A stretch of DNA of 43,214 nucleotides from Pseudomonas sp. UBA6562 (lineage in GTDB: Bacteria; Pseudomonadota; Gammaproteobacteria; Pseudomonadales; Pseudomonadaceae), in the NCBI RefSeq assembly GCF_002434265.1, contig NZ_DJJS01000004.1:209753-252966 (forward strand). Reading direction: 5' to 3'. The position numbers and the translations under genes were made by a program. This document shows, piece after piece, positions 21,762 to 29,455 of this stretch. Numbering within the stretch: the stretch's first letter is position 1; the number at the start of each line of letters is the position of its first letter. The notes under the pieces were generated by a model, which saw nothing but the letters and a program-made list of their open reading frames with translations, did not search any database and was not told where the DNA came from.

Positions 21762-23268
21762 CGGCCAGTGCCCGACGTGCCTTGGCACGGCGGCGCCAGA
21801 TGCGGATCAGCGGCAGCGAGATCATGCACGCGGTGAGGATCCACACACCCAGGCTGATCGGGCTCGACCAGAGGATGCCCAGTTCGCCGTTGGAGATCGA
21901 CAGCGCGCGGCGCAGGTTCTGCTCCATCAGCCCACCCAGGATGAAGCCGAGCAGGATCGGCGACAGGGGGAAGTCCAGCTTGCGCAGGATGTAGCCCATG
22001 ATGCCGATGCCGACCATCAGGAACAGGTCGAAGGTGGTGGCATGCACGGCGTACACGCCGATGCCGGTGATGATCGCGATCACCGGCACCAGCGCCCAGT
22101 TCGGCACGGCCAGGATGCGGGTGAAGATGCGGATCATCGGGATGTTCAGGATCACCAGCATGATGTTGGCGATGAACAGCGAGGCGATCAGGCCCCAGAC
22201 GATGTCCGGCTGCTGCTGGAACAGCAGCGGGCCGGGGGTGATGTTGTACAGCGTCAGCGCGCCGATCATCACCGCCGTGGTGCCCGAACCGGGTACGCCC
22301 AGGGTCAGCATCGGCACCAGGGCGCCGCAGCAGGAGGCGCCGATGGCGGTTTCCGGCGCCGCCAGGCCGCGGGCATCGCCCTGGCCGAACTTGCCGCTCT
22401 CACCGGCCATGCGCTTCTCGGTCATGTACGCCACGGCGCTGGCCAGGGTCGCACCGGCACCGGGCAGCACGCCCATGACGAAACCGAGCAGGCCGCAGCG
22501 GATGTTCACCGCGAACACCGACGCCGCTTCCTTCATGTTGAACAGCATGCGCCCGGTGGCCTTGACCGCCTGGTGGCCGTGGTGGGTCTTCTCCAGCAGC
22601 AGGAGGATTTCGCTGATCGAGAACAGCCCCAGCACCAGCACCACGAACTGAATGCCGTCGGCCAGGTGCACGCTGTCGCCGGTGAAGCGGTACACCCCGC
22701 TGTTGGCGTCGATGCCCACGGCCGAGAGGAACAGGCCGATCAGCGCGGCGATGAACGTCTTCAAGGGTTTGTCGCCGGCCATGCCGCCCAGCGCGACGAT
22801 GGCGAACACCATCAGCACGAAGTATTCCGCCGGCCCGAAGGCGATCGCCCATTTCGCCAGCAACGGGGCGAACAGCACCATGCCGCAGGTGGCGATGAAG
22901 GCGCCGATGAACGAGCTCCAGGCCGACAGCGACAACGCCACGCCGGCCAGGCCCTGGCGGGCCATGGGGTAGCCGTCGAGGGTGGTCATCACGGTGGAGG
23001 CTTCACCCGGGATGTTCAGCAGGATCGAGCTGATGCGGCCGCCGTACTCGCAGCCCAGGTACACCGCCGCCAGCAGGATCAGCGCCGATTCCGGCGGCAG
23101 GCCCAAGGCGAAGGCGATGGGGATCAGCAGGGCCACGCCGTTGATCGGGCCCAGGCCCGGCAGCAGGCCGACCACGGTACCGATCAGGGTGCCGCTCAGG
23201 GCGGTGACCAGGTTGTAGGGGGAGAGGGCAACGCCGAAGCCCTGGCCCAGGTAGCTCAAAGTATCCAT
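21754..23268 (-). CDS. tctA: Tricarboxylate transporter large membrane subunit TctA
   Basis: A 504-aa inner-membrane protein with about twelve hydrophobic segments. TctA-family marks include GLLPGLGPINGVALLIP near residue 37, YLGCEYGGRISSILLNIPGEASTVMTTLDGYPMA, FGVLPGAGATLAS-type sequence (MGVLPGAGATLA), LGVPGSGTTAVMIGALTLYNI, and ILLGFILGGLMEQNLRRALS near the end. It forms the channel of the tripartite tricarboxylate transporter with TctB and the periplasmic TctC, driven by an ion gradient. tctB lies 3 bp upstream and the AbrB-like gene overlaps its end, so the three are one operon. Confidence 0.95.
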   Translation of the reverse strand: MDTLSYLGQGFGVALSPYNLVTALSGTLIGTVVGLLPGLGPINGVALLIPIAFALGLPPESALILLAAVYLGCEYGGRISSILLNIPGEASTVMTTLDGYPMARQGLAGVALSLSAWSSFIGAFIATCGMVLFAPLLAKWAIAFGPAEYFVLMVFAIVALGGMAGDKPLKTFIAALIGLFLSAVGIDANSGVYRFTGDSVHLADGIQFVVLVLGLFSISEILLLLEKTHHGHQAVKATGRMLFNMKEAASVFAVNIRCGLLGFVMGVLPGAGATLASAVAYMTEKRMAGESGKFGQGDARGLAAPETAIGASCCGALVPMLTLGVPGSGTTAVMIGALTLYNITPGPLLFQQQPDIVWGLIASLFIANIMLVILNIPMIRIFTRILAVPNWALVPVIAIITGIGVYAVHATTFDLFLMVGIGIMGYILRKLDFPLSPILLGFILGGLMEQNLRRALSISNGELGILWSSPISLGVWILTACMISLPLIRIWRRRAKARRALAGA

Positions 23269-23271
23269 GTC

Positions 23272-23730
23272 TCAGTTCTCCAGAACGCTGAGCAGGCCAA
23301 GGGGCAGCGGCACGTCCATCATGTGGTCGAACAGCCAGTAGAGGAACACGCTCATCAGCGTCACCACGATGGCGCTGTGCAGCCAGCGGCCGCCATACAG
23401 GCGGGCCATGGGGATGCCGACGAGGATCGCGCTGAGGATGAAGCCCAGCGACTCGAAGGTGTAGGCGAACAGCAGCAGCAGACCGACGCAGGCAGCGATC
23501 TTGGTCAGCGTGGCGCGGTCGAGCTCGGGCTCATCGTCCTTGCGCACGATCGGCGTAGGGCGGATCGCCAGGTACAGCAGGCCCAGGCTCATCAGGCCGA
23601 GCATCAGCAGCGGATAGGCACGCGGCCCGACCGGCTCGTAGGAAAACGCAGCCTGGTAAGGCCAGGCCATCACTGCCAGTGCGGCACACACCGCCAGCAG
23701 GATGAGGGCGAAGAGGCGTTGCAGGATCAT
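23272..23730 (-). CDS. tctB: Tricarboxylate transporter small membrane subunit TctB
   Basis: A 152-aa protein with four hydrophobic segments and a charged loop (IVRKDDEPELDRATLTK), matching the small TctB subunit in size and layout (GPRAYPLLMLGLMSLGLLYL, TFESLGFILSAILVG). The ATG at 23730 has GAGGAA about 7 bp upstream; a TTG at 23736 is less likely. It is separated from tctC by 274 bp of REP sequence, although both read in the same direction. Confidence 0.88.
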   Translation of the reverse strand: MILQRLFALILLAVCAALAVMAWPYQAAFSYEPVGPRAYPLLMLGLMSLGLLYLAIRPTPIVRKDDEPELDRATLTKIAACVGLLLLFAYTFESLGFILSAILVGIPMARLYGGRWLHSAIVVTLMSVFLYWLFDHMMDVPLPLGLLSVLEN

Positions 23731-23767
23731 GGACAATTCCTCGATTAGGAAAAGGCTGAATCGGGGT

Positions 23768-23989
23768 GTAGGAACATTCGGCTAGGCGCTCCGATTAGCT
23801 GCGATGGCACCGTGTAGGAGCGGCTTTAGCCGCGATGGGCGGCAACGCCGCCCTACCTCAGCCATCGTGTAGCGTCGGTGAGAGCGAGGTTGCAGCCGTC
23901 GGGGCGGCGTTGCCGCCCATCGCGGCTGAAGCCGCTCCAACAGGGGGACGCATCGCGGCTGATCGGAGCGCCGAACCGACCGCTCCTAC
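23768..23989. repeat. Nested inverted REP array (BIME-like) between tctC and tctB
   Basis: Four REP-like units form two nested inverted pairs. Outer pair: 23768-23806 and 23951-23989, 39 nt each, about 32/39 identical after reverse complementing, with shared core TCGG..GGCGCTCCGAT. Inner pair: 23814-23853 and 23902-23941, almost identical, with GGAGCGGCTT.AGCCGCGATG and the hairpin GGGCGGC-AAC-GCCGCCC. Units of the GTAGGAGCGGC type are known REP sequences of the P. putida group. The array lies inside the tct operon. Confidence 0.85.
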
Positions 23990-24004
23990 AACAGAACCGC
24001 CGGC

Positions 24005-24985
24005 TTACTGCACCAAGCCGAATTCCTTGGCCAGCACCTTGTACTGCGCCACCTGCTGCTTCACATAGCCGTCCAACTGCTCGCCGGTCATGGCGAAGGG
24101 GAACAGCTCGCGCTGGTCGCGCAGCTTGGCGAATTCTTCCGAGGCCAGCACCTTGTCGAAGGCCTCTTTCCACCAGGCGTAGTCTTCGTCGCTGACCTTC
24201 GGCCCCAGGTAGAAGCCGCGCACCACGGGCCAGACGATGTCGTAGCCTTGCTCCTTGGCGGTCGGGATGTTCTTCATTTCCGGATCGTCCAGACGCTCTT
24301 CGGAGAACACCGCGAGCAGGCGCATGTTGCCGCTCTGGATGTGCGGCATGGAGTCGGAGATGTCCGTCGAGCCGACCTGGATGTGCCCGCCCAGCAGCGC
24401 GGTGGCGATTTCGCCGCCGCCTTCCAGGGCCACGTAGCGCAGGTCGCGCGGGTTGATGCCGGCGGCCTTGGCGATCAGCGCGGTCTGCATCCAGTCCTGG
24501 CTACCGACGGTGCCGCCCGAACCGATCACCACCTTGCTCGGGTCTTTCTTCAACGCCGCGACCAGGTCGTCGAGGGTCTTGTAGGGCGAATCGCTTTTCA
24601 CCGCGATGGCGCCATAGCTGGTGCCGACCGCCGACAGCCAACGCACGGCGTTTTCGTCGAAACGGCCGAACTTGCCCTGCGCCAGGTTCAGCAGCGAGCC
24701 GCTGGACCAGGCCACCAATGTGCCGGCGTCGGCCGGGCGCTGGGCGACCACGGCGTTGTAGGCCACAGCGCCCACGCCGCCGGGCATGTAGGTCACGCGC
24801 ATGGGTTTGCTGAGGATCTTTTCGTTGACCAGGGCGCTTTGCACCAGTTTGCACGTCAGGTCGAAACCGCCGCCGGGCGAGGCCGGGGCGATGCATTCGG
24901 GGCGTTTGGGCTCAGCGGCCAGGGCATTGCCGACCAGCAGCAGGCAGCCGGTGGCCAGGACGAGGCGGCGCAGGGAAAAGGTCAT
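24005..24985 (-). CDS. tctC: Periplasmic tricarboxylate-binding protein TctC (Bug family)
   Basis: A 326-aa precursor with signal peptide LRRLVLATGCLLLVGNALAAE. The mature protein has the Bug-family opening PECIAPASPGGGFDLTCKLVQ, then VTYMPGGVGAVAYNAV, a VIGSGGTVGSQDWMQTALIAKAAG segment, ALLGGHIQVGSTDISD and PTAKEQGYDIVWPVVRGFYLGP. It should capture citrate or another tricarboxylate and deliver it to TctAB. It lies 31 bp after the opdH stop, so porin and binding protein share a transcript. An AACAACAA motif in its leader suggests Hfq/Crc control. Confidence 0.94.
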   Translation of the reverse strand: MTFSLRRLVLATGCLLLVGNALAAEPKRPECIAPASPGGGFDLTCKLVQSALVNEKILSKPMRVTYMPGGVGAVAYNAVVAQRPADAGTLVAWSSGSLLNLAQGKFGRFDENAVRWLSAVGTSYGAIAVKSDSPYKTLDDLVAALKKDPSKVVIGSGGTVGSQDWMQTALIAKAAGINPRDLRYVALEGGGEIATALLGGHIQVGSTDISDSMPHIQSGNMRLLAVFSEERLDDPEMKNIPTAKEQGYDIVWPVVRGFYLGPKVSDEDYAWWKEAFDKVLASEEFAKLRDQRELFPFAMTGEQLDGYVKQQVAQYKVLAKEFGLVQ

Positions 24986-25003
24986 CGTCTATCTCCGTCA
25001 CAC

Positions 25004-25011
25004 TTGTTGTT
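25004..25011 (-). promoter_or_regulatory. Hfq/Crc motif in the tctC leader
   Basis: The minus strand reads AACAACAA, about 10 nt upstream of the GGAG ribosome binding site of tctC. It is an exact AAnAAnAA match, in the place where Hfq/Crc blocks translation in pseudomonads. Confidence 0.6.
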
Positions 25012-25016
25012 ATGGG

Positions 25017-26306
25017 TTACCAGAGGGCCACGCTGTAGCTCACCAGCACACGGGTTTCGTCGGCATCGCGGGTGAAGTTGGAGCGGAACGAAGCGTTGCG
25101 CAGGCGCACCTCGACGTTCTTCAACGGCCCGCTCTGCACCACGTACTTGAGTTCGGTGTTGCGTTCCCACTCCTTGCCCTCGCCACCGCTGGCGCGGCTG
25201 ACGTTGTCGCCGTGCAGGTAACGGGTGAGGAAGCTCAGGCCGGGCAGGCCGAGGGCGGCGAAGTTGTAGTCGTAGCGCAGTTGCCAGGAGTGCTCGTCGG
25301 CGTTGGCGAAGTCGTTGATCTGCACGAAGTTGACCAGGTGCGGGTCGGCGCCGTCGAGGTAGGGAAAGGCGCTGTCGCCCGACAGGTGCTGGTAGGCCGC
25401 GCTGAGCTTGTGGCCGCTCAAGGCGTAGCTGAACATGCCGTTGACGGTGGTGTTGTCGATGTTGCCGGCCCTGGCCTGGCCCTGCTCGTCGCTGCTCGAC
25501 AGGCGCAGGTCGGCGCCCAGGGTGCCCGGGCCCCAGGGCTGGGTGGCGAGCAGGCCGAGGAAGTGCTGGCGGTAGACGTCGTCGAGCTGGGCGAAGTGGT
25601 AGCTGCCGGTGATGCGCTTGGTGAAGGCGTAGTCGACCCCGGCCATGTCGAAATGGTCGCCGCTGAAGGTGCCGCTGAAACGGCTGCCCTTGTTGTTCAG
25701 CGCCAGGTCTTCCCAGTTGGTGTCGTTGCGGTCCTTGGCCTTTTCCAGGCGCCCGCCGATGAAGGTCACGCGCTCGATGTCGCGCGAGCTGAGCAGCGCG
25801 CCTTCGAAGGTCTGCGGCAGGATGCGGCCGTCGTTGGGGCGCAGCACCGGGGTCACCGGAATCAGCGAGCCGACCTTGAGTTCGGTCTTGGAGATGCGCA
25901 CTTTGCCGGTCACGCCGAGCTTGGAGTATTCGTCGGCGGCCTTGCCGTCGTCGTGCACCGGCAGCAGGCCGGTGCCGCTGCGGTCGCGGCTGGAGTCGAG
26001 CTTGACGCCGACCATGCCCAGCGCGTCCAGGCCGAAGCCCACGGTGCCGTCGGTGTAGCCGGACTGGATGTCGAGCATGAAGCCCTGGGCCCACTCGTCG
26101 CGCTTGGACTGTTGCGCGCTGGTGCCGTCGCGGAAGTCGCGGTTGAAGTACATGTTGCGGGTTTCGAAGGTGGCGGTGCTGTCTTCGATGAACGCGGCCT
26201 GGCTCAGCGGCGCGAAGCCGGCCAAGGCGAGGGCGCTGGCGAGGGTGCCAGAGCTTGGAGAAAACGAACGGGTAGGCACGAACGCCTGACGCTGGGCGGG
26301 CAGCAT
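25017..26306 (-). CDS. opdH: OprD-family outer-membrane porin, tricarboxylate-specific (OpdH)
   Basis: A 429-aa precursor whose signal peptide ends around PLSQAAFIEDS. The mature barrel shows OprD marks: ATFETRNMYFNRDFRD near the N terminus, EWAQGFMLDIQSGYTDGTVGFGLDALGM, KTELKVGSLIPVTPVL, repeated aromatic strands, and the C-terminal strand VLVSYSVALW ending in an aromatic residue. Position in front of tctCBA and opposite tctDE identifies it as the OpdH-type citrate/tricarboxylate channel. The ATG at 26306 has GGAG about 10 bp upstream, preceded by an A-rich Hfq/Crc-like motif. Confidence 0.9.
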   Translation of the reverse strand: MLPAQRQAFVPTRSFSPSSGTLASALALAGFAPLSQAAFIEDSTATFETRNMYFNRDFRDGTSAQQSKRDEWAQGFMLDIQSGYTDGTVGFGLDALGMVGVKLDSSRDRSGTGLLPVHDDGKAADEYSKLGVTGKVRISKTELKVGSLIPVTPVLRPNDGRILPQTFEGALLSSRDIERVTFIGGRLEKAKDRNDTNWEDLALNNKGSRFSGTFSGDHFDMAGVDYAFTKRITGSYHFAQLDDVYRQHFLGLLATQPWGPGTLGADLRLSSSDEQGQARAGNIDNTTVNGMFSYALSGHKLSAAYQHLSGDSAFPYLDGADPHLVNFVQINDFANADEHSWQLRYDYNFAALGLPGLSFLTRYLHGDNVSRASGGEGKEWERNTELKYVVQSGPLKNVEVRLRNASFRSNFTRDADETRVLVSYSVALW

Positions 26307-26318
26307 GGGATGACTCCG

Positions 26319-26330
26319 TTTCTTGTTCTT
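26319..26330 (-). promoter_or_regulatory. A-rich Hfq/Crc-like motif before opdH
   Basis: The minus strand reads AAGAACAAGAAA directly upstream of the opdH ribosome binding site. It contains AAnAAnAA and parallels the motif in front of tctC. Confidence 0.5.
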
Positions 26331-26356
26331 ATGAGTTGCACCACGAGGGTGCACGG

Positions 26357-26378
26357 CACGGCAGATCGAGCTGCCGTG
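26357..26378 (-). other. Hairpin in the opdH leader
   Basis: CACGGCAG (26357-26364) pairs with CTGCCGTG (26371-26378) around a 6-nt loop. It would lie at or near the 5' end of the opdH transcript if the TAGGAT box at 26389-26384 is the -10. A 5' stabilising stem-loop is one possibility. Confidence 0.4.
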
Positions 26379-26395
26379 GTGCGATCCTAGGTAAC

Positions 26396-26416
26396 CAACC
26401 TTTCAGCAACCTTTCA
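26396..26416. promoter_or_regulatory. Direct-repeat operator candidate for TctD
   Basis: CAACCTTTCA occurs twice, at 26396-26405 and 26407-26416, an 11-bp period (one helix turn). Tandem repeats with this period are typical for OmpR/PhoB-family regulators. The site lies midway between the divergent opdH and tctD starts. Confidence 0.6.
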
Positions 26417-26502
26417 CGCCGAGAGGATTGTTACAAAGGGATTCACAGAACCGACGGGGCGGGTACACTCCGCGCCAACCGAACGATGCGGGGATGAAGG
26501 CG

Positions 26503-27174
26503 ATGCGTGTATTGCTGGTCGAAGACCACCTGCAACTGGCCGAAAGCGTGGCCCAAGCCTTGAAGGGCCTGGGCCTGACCGTGGACGTGCTGCACGATGG
26601 GGTCGCTGCCGATCTGGCGCTGGCCAGCGAAGAGTACGCCGCGGTGGTGCTCGACGTCGGCCTGCCGCGCCTGGACGGCTTCGAGGTGCTGGCGCGTCTG
26701 CGCGGGCGCGGCAAGACCGTGCCGGTGCTGATGCTCACCGCGCGCAGCGACGTCAAGGACCGCGTCCACGGCCTCAACCTGGGCGCCGACGACTACCTGG
26801 CCAAGCCGTTCGAGCTGAGCGAACTCGAGGCCCGGGTCAAGGCCCTGCTGCGCCGCAGCGTGCTCGGCGGCGAGCGCCAGCAGTGCTGCGGGCCTCTGGT
26901 CTACGACCTCGACACTCGGCGTTTCACCCTCGATACCGAGCACCTGACCCTGACCTCCCGCGAGCAGAGCGTGCTCGAAGCGCTGATCGCCCGGCCGGGG
27001 CGGGTGATGAGCAAGGAGCAGTTGGCCGCCCAGGTGTTCGGCCTGGACGAAGAAGCCAGCCCCGACGCCATCGAGATCTACATCCACCGCCTGCGCAAGA
27101 AGCTCGACGGCCATGCGGTGGCCATCGTCACCTTCCGCGGCCTGGGCTATCTGCTCGAGCACCGCGATGCGTGA
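26503..27174 (+). CDS. tctD: OmpR-family response regulator TctD
   Basis: A 223-aa regulator. The receiver domain starts MRVLLVEDH, with phospho-acceptor D51 in VVLDVGLPRLDG, Thr in MLTARSDV and Lys in DDYLAKPFELSELEARV. The OmpR-type winged helix follows (LTLTSREQSVLEALI, SPDAIEIYIHRLRKKLD, FRGLGYLLE). Length equals TctD. The start at 26503 gives the canonical N terminus; an ATG at 26494 is three codons upstream in frame. It overlaps tctE by 8 bp (ATGCGTGA). It should activate the divergent opdH-tctCBA operon in response to tricarboxylates. Confidence 0.92.
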   Translation: MRVLLVEDHLQLAESVAQALKGLGLTVDVLHDGVAADLALASEEYAAVVLDVGLPRLDGFEVLARLRGRGKTVPVLMLTARSDVKDRVHGLNLGADDYLAKPFELSELEARVKALLRRSVLGGERQQCCGPLVYDLDTRRFTLDTEHLTLTSREQSVLEALIARPGRVMSKEQLAAQVFGLDEEASPDAIEIYIHRLRKKLDGHAVAIVTFRGLGYLLEHRDA

Positions 27175-28546
27175 CGACGGCAGCCTGCGCGGGCGCCTGC
27201 TCGGCAACCTGGCCCTGCTGCTGGTGGTGCTGATGTGCGCCAGCGGCCTGAGCGCCTACTGGAACGGCCGCGAGGCGGCCGACACCGCGTACGACCGCAC
27301 GCTCCTGGCCTCGGCCCGGACCATCGCCGCCGGCCTCTCGCAGCGCGACGGCACATTGAGCGCCGACGTGCCCTACGTGGCCCTCGACACCTTCGCCTAC
27401 GACAGCGCCGGGCGCATCTACTACCAAGTGCTGGATATCCAGCAGCGCCTGATCTCCGGCTACGAGCACCTGCCGCCGCCGCCGCCGGGCACCCCGCGCA
27501 CCGACGACTATCCGGCGCTGGCGCGTTTCTACGATGCCCGCTACCAGGGCCAGGACGTGCGTGTGGTGAGCCTGCTGCGGGCCGTCAGCGAGCCGAACAT
27601 GAACGGCATGGCCGAAATTCGCGTGGCCGAAACCGACGAGGCGCGCGAGAGCATGGCCCGCGACCTGATGACCGACACCCTGCTGCGCTTGGGGATGCTG
27701 GCGTTGGCCGCGCTGATGATGGTGTGGTTCGCCGTGAGCGCCGCGCTGCGCCCCTTGGAACGCCTGCGCAGCGCGGTGGAGGAGCGGCAGCCCGACGACC
27801 TGCGGCCCTTGCCGCTGGTGCAGGTGCAGCGCGAACTGAGCCCGCTGGTGCATGGCCTCAACCATTTCACCGAGCGCTTGCGCGCGCAGTTCGAGCGTCA
27901 GGCACAGTTCATCGCCGATGCCGCCCACGAACTGCGCACGCCGTTGGCGGCGCTCAAGGCGCGCTTGGAGCTGGGCCAGCGCTCCAGCGATCCGCAGCAG
28001 TGGCGCCAGACCCTCACCGAAGCGGCCCAAGGCACCGATCGGCTGACTCACCTGGCTAATCAACTGCTGTCGTTGGCGCGGGTCGAGCATGGCGCCCGTA
28101 CCATCGCCGAAGGCGGTGCCCAGCGCCTGGACCTGACTCAACTGGCCCGCGAACTGGGCATGGCCCTGGCGCCTCTGGCCCATGCCCGAGGCGTGGCCCT
28201 GGCGCTGGAGGCCGAAGCGCCTGTGTGGCTCAAGGGCGAACCGACTTTGCTCAACGAGCTGTTGAGCAACCTGGTGGACAACGCTATCGCCCACACCCCG
28301 GTGGGCGGCACGGTGGTGCTGCGGGTGCTGGCTCCAGCCGTGCTGGAGGTGGAGGACGACGGCCCCGGCATCCCCGAAGCGGAGCGTGAACGCGTGTTCG
28401 AGCGCTTCTACCGGCGCAGCCCGCAGGGCACCGGCCTGGGCCTGGCCATCGTCGGCGAGATCTGCCGTGCGCATTTGGCCAGTATCAGCTTGCACGACGG
28501 TGACAACGGCGGGTTGAAGGTGCGGGTGAGTTTCAGCACCGATTGA
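27167..28546 (+). CDS. tctE: Tricarboxylate-sensing histidine kinase TctE
   Basis: A 459-aa sensor kinase. TM1 (LLGNLALLLVVLMCASGLSAYW) is followed by a periplasmic domain of about 140 residues with a Pro run (HLPPPPPGTPRTDDYP). TM2 (LGMLALAALMMVWFAVSAAL) comes next, then a HAMP-like linker. The HisKA box is FIADAAHELRTPLAAL with H254 as the phosphorylated residue, and the ATPase has ELLSNLVDNAIAHTP, VEDDGPGIPEAER and GTGLGLAIV. The start overlaps the tctD stop, so the pair is coupled. It converges on the HDOD gene with a 45-bp gap. Confidence 0.92.
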   Translation: MRDDGSLRGRLLGNLALLLVVLMCASGLSAYWNGREAADTAYDRTLLASARTIAAGLSQRDGTLSADVPYVALDTFAYDSAGRIYYQVLDIQQRLISGYEHLPPPPPGTPRTDDYPALARFYDARYQGQDVRVVSLLRAVSEPNMNGMAEIRVAETDEARESMARDLMTDTLLRLGMLALAALMMVWFAVSAALRPLERLRSAVEERQPDDLRPLPLVQVQRELSPLVHGLNHFTERLRAQFERQAQFIADAAHELRTPLAALKARLELGQRSSDPQQWRQTLTEAAQGTDRLTHLANQLLSLARVEHGARTIAEGGAQRLDLTQLARELGMALAPLAHARGVALALEAEAPVWLKGEPTLLNELLSNLVDNAIAHTPVGGTVVLRVLAPAVLEVEDDGPGIPEAERERVFERFYRRSPQGTGLGLAIVGEICRAHLASISLHDGDNGGLKVRVSFSTD

Positions 28547-28591
28547 CGTGGGTGACGCGGGCAAGGCAGCGCCTTGACGGCGTCGGCGCGC

Positions 28592-29398
28592 TCAGCCCAG
28601 CATGCCGCGGGCTTCGAGCAACTCGGCCACATCCAGTTGCTTGTCGGCCGGCAGCTTCAGATGGCGCCAGGCCGGCAGCGCCGTCGGCGGCAGGGCAGGG
28701 TCGCCCTGGCGCAGATGGCGAGCGAGCTGCACCACGTCGATGTAGTCCAGTTTATGGGTAGTGCGTTCCAGATCGTCGATCTGGCTGGGCAGGTTGACCA
28801 GTTGTTCGGGAAAGTCCCAGGCGCTCAAGAGCTTGTCGCCGAGCACGGGCTGAATCTGCTCGATGATGTGGTGCAGGCACACCGGGTCTGCCAACAGTTC
28901 GTTGTGTTCTTCGGCGTAGATCAGCACCGGCAGGGCACCGATCTGATGGACCAGACCGCCCAAGGCGGCCTGGTCGGGCTTGAGCGAGGTGTGGCGGCGG
29001 CACAGCTCGTAGCTGATGCCGGCCACTTCCAGGCTGCGCGCCCAGACGTCGCGCAGTTTCTGTTCCACCGACGGCGAGCGGGCGTGGAAGATCTGCTCGA
29101 TGACCAGGCCGATGGCCAGGTTGCAGCTGTAGTTGATGCCCAGCCGGGTGATCGCGGTGTGCAGGTCGGTGACTTCCACCGAGGCGCGCAGCAAGGGGCT
29201 GTTGACCACCTTGATCAGGCGTGCCGACAGGGCTGCGTCCTGACCGATCACCCGGCTCAGGGCCGCGACGCTGATCTCGCTGTCCTCGGCAGCCTCACGG
29301 ATGCTCAAGGCCACCTCGGGCAATGTCGGTAGGAGCAGTTCGTCGTTATCGATGGCGGCAAGCAATTGTGCTTGCACCTTGTCGGCCAGCTTGTTCAT
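28592..29398 (-). CDS. HDOD-domain protein
   Basis: A 268-aa cytoplasmic protein. The HDOD domain begins with LLLPTLPEVALSIREAAEDSEIS, then VIGQDAALSARLIKVVNSPL, GINYSCNLAIGLVIEQIF, RSLEVAGISYELCRR and the GGLVHQIGALPVLIY segment, where a canonical HD phosphodiesterase would have a catalytic His-Asp. HDOD proteins lack that catalytic site and usually act in signalling or stress regulation in pseudomonads. The ATG at 29398 has AGAGAAG upstream. It follows ygfZ by 57 bp, with a hairpin in between (29428-29448). Confidence 0.85.
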   Translation of the reverse strand: MNKLADKVQAQLLAAIDNDELLLPTLPEVALSIREAAEDSEISVAALSRVIGQDAALSARLIKVVNSPLLRASVEVTDLHTAITRLGINYSCNLAIGLVIEQIFHARSPSVEQKLRDVWARSLEVAGISYELCRRHTSLKPDQAALGGLVHQIGALPVLIYAEEHNELLADPVCLHHIIEQIQPVLGDKLLSAWDFPEQLVNLPSQIDDLERTTHKLDYIDVVQLARHLRQGDPALPPTALPAWRHLKLPADKQLDVAELLEARGMLG

Positions 29399-29427
29399 CG
29401 GGCTTCTCTGCCGCTGTGGAGGGGAGC

Positions 29428-29448
29428 GCCCCACGCATGGAGTGGGGC
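29428..29448 (-). other. Hairpin between ygfZ and the HDOD gene
   Basis: GCCCCAC (29428-29434) pairs with GTGGGGC (29442-29448) around a 7-nt loop. No T-run follows, so it may be a weak terminator or a processing signal. Confidence 0.35.
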
Positions 29449-29455
29449 GGGCTGA

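Noticed and set aside
21541..23748. 735-codon open frame antisense to tctA and tctB
   Set aside because: Extremely rich in Gln, His, Asp and Arg with no motif, and it covers two well-supported genes on the other strand.
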